From NCBI GenBank assembly GCA_003168255.1, contig PMSU01000136.1:1-64000 (forward strand): 64,000 nt of DNA, read 5' to 3'. The first letter of the stretch is position 1. The number at the start of each line of letters is the position of its first letter. A program made the position numbers and the translations under genes. The notes beneath the pieces are model-generated. The model was given only the letters and a program-made list of their open reading frames with translations. It searched no databases and had not been told where the DNA came from. Origin of the DNA: Actinomycetota bacterium. GTDB lineage: Bacteria; Actinomycetota; Actinomycetes; Streptosporangiales; Streptosporangiaceae. Shown here piece by piece: positions 9,556-18,313 of the stretch.

Positions 9556-9807
9556 CTAGAACGGCGCGGGGGGCTCGCCTGTCTTCTCGCGCGGGGCCGA
9601 GCCACCCGATTCGCCAGATCGCTGCGCCATGGCGGTGGCGATCCTGGCCCGGGCGCCTTCCAGCCACTCGGCGCAGATGGCGGCCAGCCGCTCACCGCGT
9701 TCCCAGAGATCGAGTGATTCTTCGAGGCTGAGGCCGCCGGCTTCGAGCCGTTTGACCACCTCGGTGAGCTCGTCGCGTGCCTGCTCATAGGAGAGCGCCT
9801 GATTCAC
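9556..9807 (-). CDS. xseB: Exodeoxyribonuclease VII small subunit
   Basis: 83 aa, normal for XseB. The conserved [20 protein letters not shown] and [23 protein letters not shown] helices are present, followed by a variable proline-rich tail. It partners XseA in degrading single-stranded DNA. The GTG start at 9807 overlaps the stop of the upstream acyltransferase as GTGA, so translation is probably coupled to that gene. Its partner xseA lies at 21129-22355, about 11.3 kb away on the same strand, whereas the two are usually adjacent. Confidence 0.93.
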   Translation of the reverse strand: MNQALSYEQARDELTEVVKRLEAGGLSLEESLDLWERGERLAAICAEWLEGARARIATAMAQRSGESGGSAPREKTGEPPAPF

Positions 9808-12053
9808 CCGCTCAACTTATCCAATCGCCGTCCGGACGGTTGCCATCCCGGCCGGACGGCTGGCCGGCTGGCCGGCCCGCGTTGCTCGATCCGGCTGGCC
9901 GCCCGCCGCGCCGCCGTTGCCACCATCCGCGCGTACAAGGCTCCGCCCGCCGGCCGGGGATGGACGTCGTCTTCCCAGAGCAGGCTGGTCCGGTTCCGGA
10001 TGGTCGCGAACCAGTTGGCCAGTGCGACGTCGCGGTAGCGGCGGGCTGCGTCGGCAACGACCGTGTTCACCTCGGCCTGCCACGGCCTGGGGACGAACGT
10101 GTTGACCAGCACCAGCATCCGCTTCTGGCCGGCCACGGCCATCAGCGCGCGTACCTGCTGCATCGTCACGGCCCCGTTGGTGCCGAGGCCGACGACCACG
10201 ATCGGGCGCAGCTCGCCGCCGCTGTCTAGCTGCTGCGTGACAGCGATTCCCTGGCTTATCTGGCGACTGACTCTCGCGTCGACGTAAATGCCGGGAAGCT
10301 CGGCCCGCAATTGCGCGGCAGAGGCAAGCATGACCGAATCCCCGATCGCCGTGATATCCCTGCCCAGGTGCTTCAGCGAGGCGCGGGTGATGACGCTGGG
10401 CGCGGTCGGCGCCGTCGTGCCCGCCGGATGGCTGGCCACCCTCGCGGCACCAGTCTTCGCGGGCGCCCGGCTCGATGCGCTTACCCTCGCCCCGGCCTCG
10501 ATCTGCTGCTCCAGCGACTGCCCGGACGGTGAGTAAAGGACGCCGTATCCCGCCAGGGCAGCCACGCTAAACCCGGCGAGCGTGATCAGGGCGGGCAGTG
10601 CCCGCCGCGGCGACTGCCGCGCGGCGGCAATCGATCTGGCGATGACCGTCCGTTTGGCCCGGAGCGTGACGCCGAAGCCGTTGCGGACGATCGGCGCCTC
10701 GATCCAGCGCCAGGAAGCTGCCGCGAGCGTGATCGCCGTGGCAGTCTCGGCCGCCCGGACGGCCAACGTGGTGGACTGGGTTCCTTCCCGCGCCGCGAAC
10801 AGCGCGATCACCGGCCAGTGCCACAGGTAGATGCCATAGGACCGGACGCCGATCCAGCGCAGCGGTGCCCAGCTGAACATCCTGGCGAGCATCCCGGGGG
10901 CGGCCGCCGCGACGACGACTGCGCCTGCCGCTACCGCGGCGATGGCGATCCCGCCCAGGTAGAGGGCGACGCCGCCGCCGGAGATGTGTCCCATTTCCCA
11001 GGCCAGGACCGAGACGCCCGCCAGTCCGACCAGGTCCAGCCGCCGTGCATCGACCACGGACGCGGTGGTGAGCCGCTGCAACGGCCAGGTGAGCGCCAGC
11101 GCCGCCCCGACGAGCAAGGCGGTCGCGTGGGTATCGGTGCCGTAGTAGAGCCGGGACGGGTCCTCGCCTGCCGCATATCCGGCAGCCATCGCGACGGCGG
11201 AGGCAGCCGCGCCAAGCCAGGCGACAGCGGCCCGTGCCCGCCTGCCCCGGCGGGCACAAAGGATCACCGTCAGGACAAGCGGCCATATCAGGTAGAACTG
11301 CTCCTCTATGGCCAGCGACCAGAGATGCTGTAGCGGCGGCGGCGGGCCGAACACCGCGAAATAAGACTGGTGATGCAGCGCCTGCCACCAGTTGCTCGTG
11401 TAGGTGACCGCCGCGAGCAGGGCCGGCCGGAGGCCTGGCAGCTCCTGAGGCGCAAGCACTGCGACCGCTGCCGTGACGGTCACGAGCACCACCGCCAGGC
11501 AGGGCAGGAGCCGGCGAGCACGGCGGATCCAGAAGCTGCGCAGCTCGAGCCGACCGCCGCGATCCCACGGGGCGGCGAGAAGATCAGTGATCAGGAACCC
11601 GCTGATGACGAAGAAGACATCCACGCCAAGGAATCCCCCGGGTAGCCCGGAGAATCTCTCGTGGAACGCGAGTACCGCGAGTACCGCGAGCCCGCGCAGC
11701 CCGTCAAGGCCGGGAGCGCGCGTGCGGGGACGCGCGGAAATGTTCCCGGAGCGGCTCGGCGTCCCCGCGACGCGAGGTCCCCGGTCACGCGGATACTGGC
11801 CGCCGGGCCGTCCGTCGCCCGACTTCCTGCCATCGGGCCGTTCGTCGCCCCGGTTCCTGCCATCGGGCCGTCCGTCGCCCCGGTTCCTGCCATCGGGCCG
11901 TCCGTCGCCCCGGTTCCTGCCATCGGGCCGTCCGTCGCCCGGGTTCCTGCCATCGAGCCGCCCGCCCGTCGGCAGTTCCCCCGCTGGCTTCCCGCCGCCC
12001 GGCTTCCCGCTGCCCGGCCTCGAAGCCGGGGGATGATCACCTGTGCGGAGCAC
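9804..12053 (-). CDS. Acyltransferase-3 / SGNH fusion (OatA-like), polytopic membrane protein
   Basis: 749 aa. Residues about 110-450 form an acyltransferase-3 domain with roughly ten membrane helices, opening with [20 protein letters not shown] and [19 protein letters not shown]. The C-terminal extracytoplasmic SGNH-like domain (about 575-735) has the GDS block ([13 protein letters not shown]), GLGTNG, and the D-x2-H block ([10 protein letters not shown]). Such proteins O-acetylate cell-wall or surface glycans; the substrate here is unknown. The first 80-100 residues are low complexity with a decapeptide repeat ([10 protein letters not shown]-like). The GTG start at 12053 is uncertain because nothing conserved precedes residue 105. 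The stop overlaps the xseB start by 4 nt, placing an envelope gene in the position normally held by xseA. Confidence 0.88.
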   Translation of the reverse strand: MLRTGDHPPASRPGSGKPGGGKPAGELPTGGRLDGRNPGDGRPDGRNRGDGRPDGRNRGDGRPDGRNRGDERPDGRKSGDGRPGGQYPRDRGPRVAGTPSRSGNISARPRTRAPGLDGLRGLAVLAVLAFHERFSGLPGGFLGVDVFFVISGFLITDLLAAPWDRGGRLELRSFWIRRARRLLPCLAVVLVTVTAAVAVLAPQELPGLRPALLAAVTYTSNWWQALHHQSYFAVFGPPPPLQHLWSLAIEEQFYLIWPLVLTVILCARRGRRARAAVAWLGAAASAVAMAAGYAAGEDPSRLYYGTDTHATALLVGAALALTWPLQRLTTASVVDARRLDLVGLAGVSVLAWEMGHISGGGVALYLGGIAIAAVAAGAVVVAAAAPGMLARMFSWAPLRWIGVRSYGIYLWHWPVIALFAAREGTQSTTLAVRAAETATAITLAAASWRWIEAPIVRNGFGVTLRAKRTVIARSIAAARQSPRRALPALITLAGFSVAALAGYGVLYSPSGQSLEQQIEAGARVSASSRAPAKTGAARVASHPAGTTAPTAPSVITRASLKHLGRDITAIGDSVMLASAAQLRAELPGIYVDARVSRQISQGIAVTQQLDSGGELRPIVVVGLGTNGAVTMQQVRALMAVAGQKRMLVLVNTFVPRPWQAEVNTVVADAARRYRDVALANWFATIRNRTSLLWEDDVHPRPAGGALYARMVATAARRAASRIEQRGPASRPAVRPGWQPSGRRLDKLSG
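11819..11960. repeat. 30-bp tandem repeat inside the acyltransferase gene
   Basis: About 4.5 near-perfect copies of a 30-bp unit (CCATCGGGCCGTCCGTCGCC followed by CCGGTTCCTG) encode the charged decapeptide repeat in the cytoplasmic N-terminal tail. The period is a multiple of three, so copy-number change would keep the frame. Confidence 0.9.
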
Positions 12054-12255
12054 ACGGCCATCTTCGGATCTTCGCTACCTGGATGCGGGCAGACACGCCG
12101 TGGCCTGCCGAAAGGGCAGTAAAGGTGCACTACTTGTCATGCTTCGTGTCTGCGCAGAAGCACCGGGCCACCAGCCCGCCGCCCGCTGGCCATCGCGTCC
12201 ACCCTCACCCGCCAGCACACCGACGAATGGCTCAGAGTTCAGCCACGCTGACTCG

Positions 12256-12714
12256 TCATAGCCAGCGCCTGACCCGGCGGGAGTAGTGCTCGTACTCGGC
12301 GCCGAACTTCGTCCGGAGGTAGCGCTCCTCCGGCAGGATGGCACCCCAGATCAGCATGAGGACACCGACCGGGACAAGCACCACCGCCCAAAACGACGGC
12401 CAGAGCAATGCTATGCCGATGTCTAGCGCAATCAGCCCGAGGTACAGCGGGTTGCGTGAGACCCGGAACGGCCCGCGGTCCAGCAATTGCGCGGTCTCAC
12501 CGCCCGGAAGCAACGCGGTCCTGGTCCGGGTCATCAGCACGAGCGCCCAGCCGTTCCACACTACGAACGCGCCCACGAACACCCAGCCGATCGGCCGCAA
12601 GGCGACCGACAATTTGACCGGATCGCCGACCGCGGAGGTGACGACGACCCCCGCCACCAGCGGCAACCCGAGCGCCACGGGAGGCCAGATCCGGTAATGC
12701 GGTGCATCGGCCAT
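12256..12714 (-). CDS. Isoprenylcysteine carboxyl methyltransferase-like membrane protein
   Basis: 152 aa with about four membrane helices. The C-terminal half has the ICMT/PEMT pattern GPFRVSRNPLYLGLIALDIG, then ILPEERYLRTKFGAEYEHYSRRVRRWL, the SAM-binding signature of this membrane methyltransferase superfamily. The bacterial substrate is unknown. The ATG at 12714 fits the first hydrophobic segment. It lies 200 bp upstream of the acyltransferase on the same strand, with a non-coding gap between. Confidence 0.85.
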   Translation of the reverse strand: MADAPHYRIWPPVALGLPLVAGVVVTSAVGDPVKLSVALRPIGWVFVGAFVVWNGWALVLMTRTRTALLPGGETAQLLDRGPFRVSRNPLYLGLIALDIGIALLWPSFWAVVLVPVGVLMLIWGAILPEERYLRTKFGAEYEHYSRRVRRWL

Positions 12715-12912
12715 CTGACGAGCCTGGCATAGCCCACACGGTGTCGCCTCCTCAGGCCGGCGCGGCGGCGGTTGCTGTCATGGGATTGTCAGTGGCAGCC
12801 GTTTCGTCGTCCGCTGTCTCGGTCGTGTCCAACGTCACGCAGGCGACAGATCATCCGGTCTCAGCTCTGCATGCTGGGTCTGTTGCACAAATCTGTCATT
12901 TCTTTGCTCCCC

Positions 12913-13146
12913 ATGGTTTTCCCAGTCGTGGACAATGCGGTCCTTGGCGGCCGATGGCTAACCTATAAGGCCTACTTCGAGTTCGTGCAGAACGAGTGGA
13001 CCTCGACTGATCCCATCACTCGCTCTGCCCTAGTCACGGAACTCGTCGAGACAGCAGACGTAAAACCGCTTTTCTCGGGCTTCCCCGTGATCAACAAGAT
13101 CACCGAGTTGCGTCTGATGGGCCGACGCCATCGCAAGACTGAATGA
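12913..13146 (+). CDS. Unrecognised ORF
   Basis: A 77-codon frame from ATG 12913 with an unbiased residue mix (VVDNAVLGGRWLTYKAYFEF, EWTSTDPITRSALVTELVET), less arginine/proline-rich than the usual shadow frames here. No family was recognised and there is no good SD. Local GC is lower than the genome average. It could be a fragment of a larger foreign gene. The rest of 12715-13382 holds no recognisable gene. Confidence 0.3.
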   Translation: MVFPVVDNAVLGGRWLTYKAYFEFVQNEWTSTDPITRSALVTELVETADVKPLFSGFPVINKITELRLMGRRHRKTE

Positions 13147-13416
13147 CCGGACGGAGTCAGCCCAACTCACTGCCGGGACGAGCCCGCCCGTAGCGAACAG
13201 TAGAAGCCGGGCGGTCACGCCAGACTCATGGTGTGAGCGCACCAGTTCGTAGGCGCGGCGTAACCGTGATTTCGTGGGCATTAGAAATGTCTCGGACCCG
13301 AAACGTCCCTTGATGGATGACGTATCTATACAATTCCGCGCCGAGTCTTGCAGCACCGGTCTTGGGTAGTACGGTGTCTTCCATGCCCTTGACTTCCTGG
13401 GCGGTTCCGAACGCGG

Positions 13417-13425
13417 AACGTCATC
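13417..13425. repeat. Target-site duplication, left copy
   Basis: AACGTCATC immediately before the left element end. The identical 9 bp is at 13762-13770 immediately after the right end. Both read as codons of the interrupted HD gene. Confidence 0.88.
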
Positions 13426-13761
13426 GGGTGCGGCTCCGCTGGAGTGAGCCGCCTGTCGCAGCCGATAGCGCTTTAGCCAGTCCCGCGACGTCATCCCAAG
13501 TCGCATAGGGGGCATTCGGGACGAATCGTATCCCGGCCGGGTAGATATGCAGGCGCCCGGCGACGTGAATGTGAAATTACCCCCCATCGGTGGTAGGCCA
13601 TGCCGCATTCATTTTGGCGGGCGGACGGGCGGACGGACGGGCTGGCGGGCGGGCGGACGTGCTGGCGGGCGGACGGGCGGACGGGCTGGCGGGCCCGCCC
13701 GGCCCGTGTCAGCAGCCGCTGCCCAGCCCAGCCCAGGGGTCACTTCAGCGGAGCCGCACCC
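13426..13761. mobile_element. MITE-like non-autonomous element, copy 1
   Basis: 336 bp with inverted ends: the left end reads GGGTGCGGCTCCGCTGGAGT and the right end, read inward, GGGTGCGGCTCCGCTGAAGT. It is flanked by a perfect 9-bp target duplication, AACGTCATC, at 13417-13425 and 13762-13770. It contains no transposase. Inside are a conserved half of about 195 bp and a variable GGCGGACG/GGCTGGCG-rich tract (13615-13705). A 25-nt core at 13580-13604 begins CCCCCCATCGGTGGTAGG. Copy 2 lies at 32888-33264 in the opposite orientation. The 9-bp duplication indicates transposition by a DDE transposase supplied from elsewhere. Confidence 0.88.
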
Positions 13762-13770
13762 AACGTCATC
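13762..13770. repeat. Target-site duplication, right copy
   Basis: AACGTCATC directly after the right element terminus, matching 13417-13425. It continues in frame into the HD-domain gene. Confidence 0.88.
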
Positions 13771-14495
13771 TGTCGTCTCTAGGTAATCGGCGGCAGCATG
13801 TTCGGCAGGTTGCACAGCAAGCACGCAGTGTTATAAAGGCTGTACCGTCGGCTGATCATGACCTCTTGGTGGCAGCGGCTTATCTACATGACGTAGGATA
13901 TGCGCCCGCCCTGGCGGTAACTGGCTTTCATCCCCTTGATGGTGCTCGATGGGTACGAGACCACGGGCCGGGCGGGCGCTTGGCACGTCTTATCGCTCAT
14001 CATTCATGTGCTATCTACGAAGCGCGAGTGCGAGGGTTCTACGATGTGTTGCTCGCAGAATTTGAGCCAGAGGAATCGGCCACCTACGATGCGCTGGTTT
14101 TCTGTGACATGGCTGCGGGACCGACGGGAAAAATTGTTAGTTTTGAGGAGCGGACAAGCGAGATTCTAAAAAGGTACGGGCCAGATCATGAAGTAAGCCG
14201 CTCCTTGAATATGTCCCCTGGGTATCTTGCGTCATGTCATGACCGTACGCTTGCACGTCTTGGTCGGGATGTGGCTTAGTGAGTGTTCGATAAATCCCTC
14301 GGCGGGTTGGATGACGCGCCCGGCGGTGGCGCGGGCTGGCTGTGGCTGGATCGATCCGGGCTTACCAGCGGCATGCTGTCGGGCTCGGGGTGATGGCTTG
14401 GGTTACCCGTTGCTGGTGATGACCTGGCCGCTGCACACCAACGTTGCATGACGGGGCACTAGCTGGTGCGCCACCGGCCTGGAGAGTGTGCTTGG

Positions 14496-15197
14496 TCAGC
14501 CGTTGGAGATGGTCTGGGCGGCGAAGGTGCAGGTGCCGTTGGTGTTCACTGTCGCGGACCAGTCGGTGGTGGCCATGGTCGACCCGAACGCCACCTGCAC
14601 CACCCACGTGGCAGCGCTCGTGGTGCCCGAGGACCCTTCTTCCCCCCCGAGGAGGAGCACGCCGGACAGCTCGGACTGCCCGTCCGGGGGGAGGATCCAG
14701 TATTGGAGGGTGGCGCCCGTGGCAAAGATGAGGGGTGTGGCCGTGCCGTCGCTGCTGCACTGGAGTTGCAGGCCGTAGTCCTTGGAAACGGCGCTGGGGA
14801 CGGTCACGTCGGCGGTGGCCTCGCTCGCGACGGTGGCGGTGTCGCTGGCGATCTGGCCGGTGCCGGTCATGTAGTCGCTGGCGGGCTGCCCGCCGAGTTT
14901 GCTGGAGTTGGCGGCAGTGCCGTTGGTGGGCAAGAACGCGCTGGAGGTGTCCCCGTCCAGCTCGCTGGCATTGAGGTTGGGCACCTGCACGCTGTTGCTC
15001 ACCGTCAGCGGCGGGGTGGTGGCGGTGGAGGACAGGTTCAGCGCGGTGCCCTTGGTGTTGGACAGTGCGGTCACCTTGGTGGCGGTGTTCGACCTGCCCA
15101 GCAGGAAGTTCCCGCCGGTGGCAGCGACCGCGGTGCCGGACATGGCGAAGACCAGCGCGATCAGGGAGATGACGGTGGCCGGGGCTGGACGGTACAT
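14496..15197 (-). CDS. Secreted repeat-type surface protein, unknown function
   Basis: 233 aa. The start at 15197 is set by AGGAGG with a 6-nt spacer and opens a signal peptide (MYRPAPATVISLIALVFAMS...GTAVAA). After it comes GGNFLLGRSNTATKVTALSN, GTALNLSSTATTPPLTVSNS and VQVPNLNASELDG, a pattern common in actinobacterial exported proteins that resemble phage-tail-like beta-repeat proteins. The C-terminal half is Ser/Thr/Gly-rich with two cysteines. No enzymatic motif. It may be a surface adhesin or structural protein; the role is unknown. Confidence 0.75.
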   Translation of the reverse strand: MYRPAPATVISLIALVFAMSGTAVAATGGNFLLGRSNTATKVTALSNTKGTALNLSSTATTPPLTVSNSVQVPNLNASELDGDTSSAFLPTNGTAANSSKLGGQPASDYMTGTGQIASDTATVASEATADVTVPSAVSKDYGLQLQCSSDGTATPLIFATGATLQYWILPPDGQSELSGVLLLGGEEGSSGTTSAATWVVQVAFGSTMATTDWSATVNTNGTCTFAAQTISNG

Positions 15198-15439
15198 GGC
15201 GGACCTCCTGTGTGGGCCGTGAGAAACCCCGCCTTGAGGTCTCGCTGTCGCGACCCGGACCGGCCACGCCGTGCTCACGGCCAGCCGGTCCCACCATGAA
15301 ACACCGGGTACCTAGCCAAGAGAAGGTACAAGTTCCTCCAGTCCGGGGCGCAGCACCGGCGGCCGACCCGCGCAGCGGATCACCCGAGGCGAATTATCGG
15401 GGGATGCCGGTCTTGCCTGGGGTGCGGTGTGCCGCCGCC

Positions 15440-16345
15440 AGGCTGGGATGGATGGGCGCGGGCCCCGGTGTTCCTGACGTGTGAAGACCAGAAATACACA
15501 GGGGCCCGCGCGTGCCCAGGGTATGCGCCGGGCCGTCAGCTATCTCAGTGACCTGCCCGATGCCCAGTGGCAGCTCATCGCCCCGTACCTGCCGCCGAAG
15601 GTGGCCGGGCGGCGGGGCAGGCCGCGGATCTGGCCGCTGCGCCGGATCGTTGAGGCGATCTTGTACCTGGACCGGGCCGGGTGCGCCTGGCGGTACCTGC
15701 CCGCCGACTTCCCGCCCTGGCAGACGGTGTATGGATACTTCGCCACCTGGCGCGATGACGGCACCCTGGCCCGGTTGCACGACGCGCTGCGTGCCCAGGT
15801 CCGGGCCGCCGCCGGGCGGGACCGCGAGCCGACCGCGGCGATCATCGACTCCCATCCGTCCGCGCCGCCGACATCGTGCCCAAGGCCAGCCGCGGCTGGG
15901 ATAACGCCAAGAAAGTGAACGGCCGCAAGTGGCACATCGCGGTGGACACGATGGGCCTGCTGCTGGCTGTGGTGATCACCGCCGCCTCCATCCAGGACCG
16001 CGACGCCGCCCGCCCGCTGCTGTGGAACCTGAACCGCACCTGCCGGCGCATCCGTCTGATCTGGGCCGACGCCGTCTACACCGGCAAGCTCACCGCGTGG
16101 GCCGCCGCTATGACGATGACCCTGCAGATCGTCGCCCGGCGCCAGCCGCACACCTTCGAGGTGCTGCCCCGCCGTTGGGTCGTGGAAAGAACATTCGCCT
16201 GGATCAGCAAGCACCGCCGCACCGTCCGCGACTACGAACGCCTCCCCGCCAGCCACGAAGCCATGATCTTGTGGGCCATGACCGCCCTCATGACCCGCCG
16301 CCTGACCCAGCCCAGCCATTTATCAAACACTTACTTAGCCAATAT
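15440..16345 (+). mobile_element. IS5-family insertion sequence, inactivated
   Basis: Carries a DDE transposase of the IS5 type. The ends were not resolved: the left lies near the GC-rich inverted repeat around 15453-15513, the right near TTTATCAAACACTTACTTAG at about 16319-16338. The right boundary touches the 3' end of the NUDIX gene. No target duplication could be assigned. Coordinates are approximate. Confidence 0.6.
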
Positions 16346-16367
16346 ACGGTTCGGCGCGCGGTTCTAG
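15523..16367 (+). pseudogene. IS5-family transposase, frameshifted
   Basis: The N-terminal half reads LSDLPDAQWQLIAPYLPP, GRPRIWPLRRIVEAILYLDR, GCAWRYLPADFPPWQTVYGY up to AAIIDS. The frame is then lost and resumes as VPKASRGWDNAKKVNGRKWH, IWADAVYTGKL and WVVERTFAWISKHRRT. The catalytic D, D and E are all present (IIDS, WADAVYTG, VVERTFAW). Relatives read IIDSQSVRAADIVPKAS here; the DNA fits this exactly if one base is missing at 15854/15855 (TCCCA-TCCGTC), so a single-nucleotide deletion is the simplest explanation. Programmed frameshifting occurs in some IS5 groups, but no slippery run is present at this point. Confidence 0.88.
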
Positions 16368-16805
16368 ATAGTGCTGGATGCGCAGTCGTATCGACGGGTG
16401 AATTCTCAGTTCCCTGATGGCATCGGGTGGGACGAATCTAACCTGGGAAGACTCGTTACTGGTTTTGATCGTGCCGCCGAGCATCCGGGTAGTAAAGCAG
16501 ACAGAGAACTCCTGGCGTACCTCACCGTCATCGTAAGCGGCTACGTGGTTAGGATTAGAGTAGATGCCAACGAGCCCGGTAACCTCGCAATCTATCCCCG
16601 TTTCCTCTTTAACCTCACGTGCTGCCGCGCCTCTTAGCGACTCACCCGGCTTGACGCCGCCACCGGGGATGGACCAATAGTTGTTATCGGTGCGGAGAAT
16701 CAGCAGTATTGCGTTTTGCTCGTGAGTTACTATAGCGCTAACCGCGGGCACGATACTATTTGCCTTGGGTGCGTAGGGGTCATTGAGGTAATCGACGCGC
16801 GCCAT
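16335..16805 (-). CDS. NUDIX hydrolase
   Basis: 156 aa. A complete Nudix box is present: GGGVKPGESLRGAAAREVKE then ETGID, fitting G-x5-E-x7-REUxEExGU. It hydrolyses a nucleoside diphosphate linked to some moiety; the substrate is unknown. It ends HYLEPRAEPYIG, a tail common in this subgroup. The start at 16805 overlaps the 3' end of the HTH gene by 26 bp, indicating an operon. Base composition is clearly lower in GC and richer in A/T-ending codons than the housekeeping genes. The stop lies within the right margin of the IS5 element. Confidence 0.88.
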   Translation of the reverse strand: MARVDYLNDPYAPKANSIVPAVSAIVTHEQNAILLILRTDNNYWSIPGGGVKPGESLRGAAAREVKEETGIDCEVTGLVGIYSNPNHVAAYDDGEVRQEFSVCFTTRMLGGTIKTSNESSQVRFVPPDAIRELRIHPSIRLRIQHYLEPRAEPYIG

Positions 16806-17559
16806 AGCTAACTTCGCCTTTCGGGTCTAGCGGGCGACTGTCGGCCCAGATTCGTTCGAAGCATTCAGCGTATGTTTCAAATAGTGGGCCGTCCTCGATC
16901 CGCCGCAGGTGAATTACTGGCGCACGGAATGCGGGCATGCTGTAGATGTGCGGGTTAATGAGCATCTGATCATCGAATCGAAGTATCGAGTTGTATAGCA
17001 CGGTGGAGTGAAACACAATGTCCAGATTCGGGCATCCGATGATCGGCCTATGCCATGTAAGTGCGTAGTTAATACGTGCCGCCAAACCGTCCCCCACGCC
17101 TTCCTCGTCACCTCGCGCACGGACGTTCGGAGATTCCGGGTCGCCGAATGCGAGGCGCACCTTTACAAGGTCTTCGCATCTTTTCTGGATCTCCTGTGGC
17201 CATGTCGGGTTCGCTTCCGGCAAATGAAGTCCCGCGTAAACCAGAATATCAACGCTCTCGGTTGCGGCGCGCAAAAGTGATAGCCACAAGGAATTAGGTA
17301 CGCTGCTCCGCTCGGTGTAAACCGTGATGATTTCCCCGTGCGTCTCGTCGCTGACTACGCGGCTCCCGAGATCAGGCCATAGATAGGCCGGATCTTCTCT
17401 CAGGAGTGTGGCCGCCATGATCGCGGTCTTTCGGTGCGGGGTACGGTCCTTGGTCATCCACCGCTCTACGGTCTTATGGTCCACCGTGAGCGCGTCGGCG
17501 AAACCTGACACGGTCCACCGGTTGCGGGCCAGCGCGGTGCGAAGCCGTTCGTTGGCCAT
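16780..17559 (-). CDS. HTH regulator with C-terminal sensor region (XRE-like)
   Basis: 259 aa from the ATG at 17559 (MANERLRTAL); an in-frame ATG at 17631 is possible. Residues 1-60 form an HTH: ALARNRWTVSGFADALTVDH, KTVERWMTKDRTPHRKTAIM. The rest matches an actinobacterial family with conserved blocks such as VDILVYAGLHLPE, VRLAFGDPESPNVRARGDEE, IVFHSTVLYNSILRFDDQML and APVIHLRRIEDG, possibly a phospholipase-D-like or nucleotide-sensing fold. In other actinomycetes such genes sit next to NUDIX genes, as here, suggesting the NUDIX enzyme makes or removes its effector. Lower GC than neighbours. Divergent from the three-gene cassette at 17761. Confidence 0.8.
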   Translation of the reverse strand: MANERLRTALARNRWTVSGFADALTVDHKTVERWMTKDRTPHRKTAIMAATLLREDPAYLWPDLGSRVVSDETHGEIITVYTERSSVPNSLWLSLLRAATESVDILVYAGLHLPEANPTWPQEIQKRCEDLVKVRLAFGDPESPNVRARGDEEGVGDGLAARINYALTWHRPIIGCPNLDIVFHSTVLYNSILRFDDQMLINPHIYSMPAFRAPVIHLRRIEDGPLFETYAECFERIWADSRPLDPKGEVSYGARRLPQ

Positions 17560-17760
17560 ATGGACCCGCCCAACGTCGCTAGGGACCTTTCCATCGTAGA
17601 ACGTCCCTGGTGTCCCGTGCCGGTGGTTCATGTGTCCTGGCCTGCTGCGTGAACCTTGGGAGAGGAACGAACTACAGCCCACTGCGAAGGCAGGGCGTGG
17701 GAGATGCCACGCCAGCCGGGAGGGAGGCGGGACACGCGATGACGGGACAGGGGATAGCAC

Positions 17761-18054
17761 GTGTCAACGGAGCCACGGCGGATGTGCCGGGGTGTGGTCG
17801 TGAAGTTTGAACTGTGGGAGTGGGGCGTTAGGCGCGCTATGCGGAGCAACCCGGTTGGGGTGTCCATGACCCGTCACGGTGCGATGGCTGCGCTTTCTCG
17901 GGCACTGGTTGAGTCTGGGCAGCCGGGACGCGGGAGCGTCGGGCCGGTGATCCTGGTCCGTGAAGCACAGTCCGGCTCTCATTACCTGCGGTTGCCGGTC
18001 ACGAATGCCGCTGTCTGCGAGCAGGGGGTTGTCCGGTGGGATGGGTCACCTTGA
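17761..18054 (+). CDS. Hypothetical protein, first of a three-gene cassette
   Basis: 97 aa from a GTG at 17761 with an AGGGGA-like SD upstream; the ATG at 17839 is an alternative start. The conserved-looking part is MTRHGAMAALSRALVESGQP and GPVILVREAQSGSHYLRLPV. No domain is recognised; not secreted. It overlaps the next gene by 14 bp. Encoded divergently from the HTH regulator at 17559, which may control it. Confidence 0.5.
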   Translation: MSTEPRRMCRGVVVKFELWEWGVRRAMRSNPVGVSMTRHGAMAALSRALVESGQPGRGSVGPVILVREAQSGSHYLRLPVTNAAVCEQGVVRWDGSP

Positions 18055-18313
18055 AGGGGAAGGCGGCAGGACCGGGCCGGTGTCGTGGAGAGAGGCGGGG
18101 AAGCATCTTGCGGTGTGTGAGCAGATCATGCGGCTCCGGCCGCGCTGGCTTGTCTTCTGGGGACCGGTCACCCGGTTCTACTGGGCGTGTCCGCTGTTCT
18201 GGACGCCGGATTGGCTGTGGGCGGTCTGTGGCGCAGATCCGTATGCCCTGGTGGCGCGCATGGATGAAGTGGAACGGGTATTCCTGGAAGGGAAGGACGG
18301 TGAACGGGAATGA
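18041..18313 (+). CDS. Hypothetical protein, second of the cassette
   Basis: 90 aa from ATG 18041. Rich in tryptophan and aromatic residues (EQIMRLRPRWLVFWGPVTRF, YWACPLFWTPDWLWAVCG), unusual for a shadow frame and resembling small proteins found in actinomycete conjugative or phage-like islands. No catalytic motif is seen. Its stop overlaps the next start as ATGA. Confidence 0.6.
   Translation: MGHLEGEGGRTGPVSWREAGKHLAVCEQIMRLRPRWLVFWGPVTRFYWACPLFWTPDWLWAVCGADPYALVARMDEVERVFLEGKDGERE

Larger units (their letters stand above)
13383..14279 (+). pseudogene. HD-domain phosphohydrolase gene split by a mobile element
   Basis: Codons 1-14 (13383-13425, MPLTSWAVPNAERH) are followed by the 336-bp element at 13426-13761 and then, in the same frame after the repeated 9 bp, by LSSLGNRRQHVRQVAQQARSV and the HD body. 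HD motifs are visible: VAAAYLHDVGYAPALAVTGFHPLDGARW (metal-binding HD), LARLIAHHS, and an aspartate in FCDMAAGP. Excising the element plus one duplicate restores one continuous reading frame of about 187 codons. The element adds 345 bp (115 codons) but brings a stop at 13506-13508. A GTG inside the element at 13590 could give a chimeric restart, but it lacks a convincing SD. The gene is lower in GC than its neighbours, suggesting acquisition. Confidence 0.85.

Noticed and set aside
8520-9788. 422-codon frame antisense to the protease and partly to xseB
   Set aside because: Both real genes are well supported; this frame is His/Arg/Gly-rich.
12876-12890. GGGTCTGTTGCACAA, resembling an IS6-type terminal repeat
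   Set aside because: No opposite end, target duplication or transposase fragment found; resemblance too short.
13030-13608. 192-codon frame on the minus strand through the element
   Set aside because: Half lies inside the element and recurs at copy 2 (MRHGLPPMGG...) only because the DNA repeats; after the repeat the two frames are unrelated, so it is not a conserved protein.
14362-15297. 311-codon antisense-frame alternative over the secreted protein
   Set aside because: The frame at 14496-15197 has a signal peptide and AGGAGG; this one is His/Arg/Gln-rich.
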